Shown piece after piece: positions 6,528 to 6,559 of a DNA stretch of 6,559 nt. Both the position numbers and the translations under genes were made by a program. The stretch spans positions 1 through 6,559 of the forward strand of contig JAJYRT010000100.1 of the NCBI GenBank assembly GCA_021793945.1. Reading direction: 5' to 3'. The notes under the pieces were generated by a model. The model did not search any database. It was not told the DNA's origin and saw only the letters and a program-made list of their open reading frames with translations. The stretch comes from Thermoplasmata archaeon. GTDB taxonomy: Archaea; Thermoplasmatota; Thermoplasmata; Thermoplasmatales; Thermoplasmataceae. The first letter of the stretch is position 1. Each line of letters begins with the position of its first letter.

Positions 6528-6553
6528 ATGCCACAATTCACCGAATCCATAGG
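6525..6553 (+). repeat. Degenerate direct repeat, copy 2
   Basis: TTTATGCCACAATTC followed by ACCGAATCC and ATAGG repeats copy 1 (6253-6283) about 270 bases downstream. The shared core ACCGAATCC is exact. The copy overlaps the possible gene start at 6528 and runs into an A tract at the window edge. Confidence 0.4.
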
Positions 6554-6559
6554 AAAAAA
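6528..6559 (+). CDS. Possible start of an unidentified gene running off the right edge
   Basis: An ATG at 6528 opens a frame MPQFTESIGK that stays open to the window end. A TATA-like ACATAAAAT is centred near 6498, about 30 bases upstream, which is roughly the distance expected for a leaderless archaeal message. No ribosome site is present. Only ten codons are visible, so no function can be given and the call may be chance. Confidence 0.2.
   Translation, partial: MPQFTESIGK

Noticed and set aside
6253..6553. Repeat copies considered as a CRISPR array
   Set aside because: The copies are imperfect, irregularly spaced by about 240 bases, and only two full copies exist.

Overview
The window looks like a chromosomal segment of an archaeon, most probably of the Thermoplasmatales or a related acidophilic lineage. 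This is inferred from codon use rich in AGG, AGA and ATA, from a TATA-type promoter just ahead of a gene start, from a GAGGTG Shine-Dalgarno site at an internal operon junction, and from oligo-T tracts after an operon end. GC content is intermediate, roughly in the mid-forties per cent by eye. No rRNA, tRNA, CRISPR array or recognisable insertion sequence was found.

Region 1 (1-3664) is a tight three-gene operon on the + strand, with one base between successive genes. It encodes an alkyldihydroxyacetonephosphate-synthase-like FAD oxidase cut by the left edge, an FAD-dependent glycerol-3-phosphate dehydrogenase of the GlpD/GlpA family, and a diacylglycerol-kinase-family lipid kinase. All three families act around dihydroxyacetone phosphate, glycerol phosphate and ether glycerolipids. 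The set suggests a lipid-backbone synthesis, salvage or turnover module, which is notable because archaeal membrane lipids are built on sn-glycerol-1-phosphate. The operon is followed by an A/T-rich gap with two oligo-T tracts.

Region 2 (3805-6140) holds two + strand genes that fit surface-glycan metabolism. One is a small HAD phosphatase of the GmhB/histidinol-phosphatase class with a four-ligand zinc site. The other is a membrane-bound processive family 2 glycosyltransferase related to cellulose and glucomannan synthases. The gap between them contains a possible small reverse-strand gene and a TATA box for the glycosyltransferase. For both genes a start downstream of the longest open frame is better supported.

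Region 3 (6141-6559) has no convincing gene. It contains degenerate copies of a roughly 30-base motif and possibly the first codons of a gene that runs off the right edge.

The most interesting points are the lipid-backbone operon, a probable one-base frame disruption at the end of its first gene, and the small reverse-strand reading frame. I did not find a clearly new defence or mobile system.
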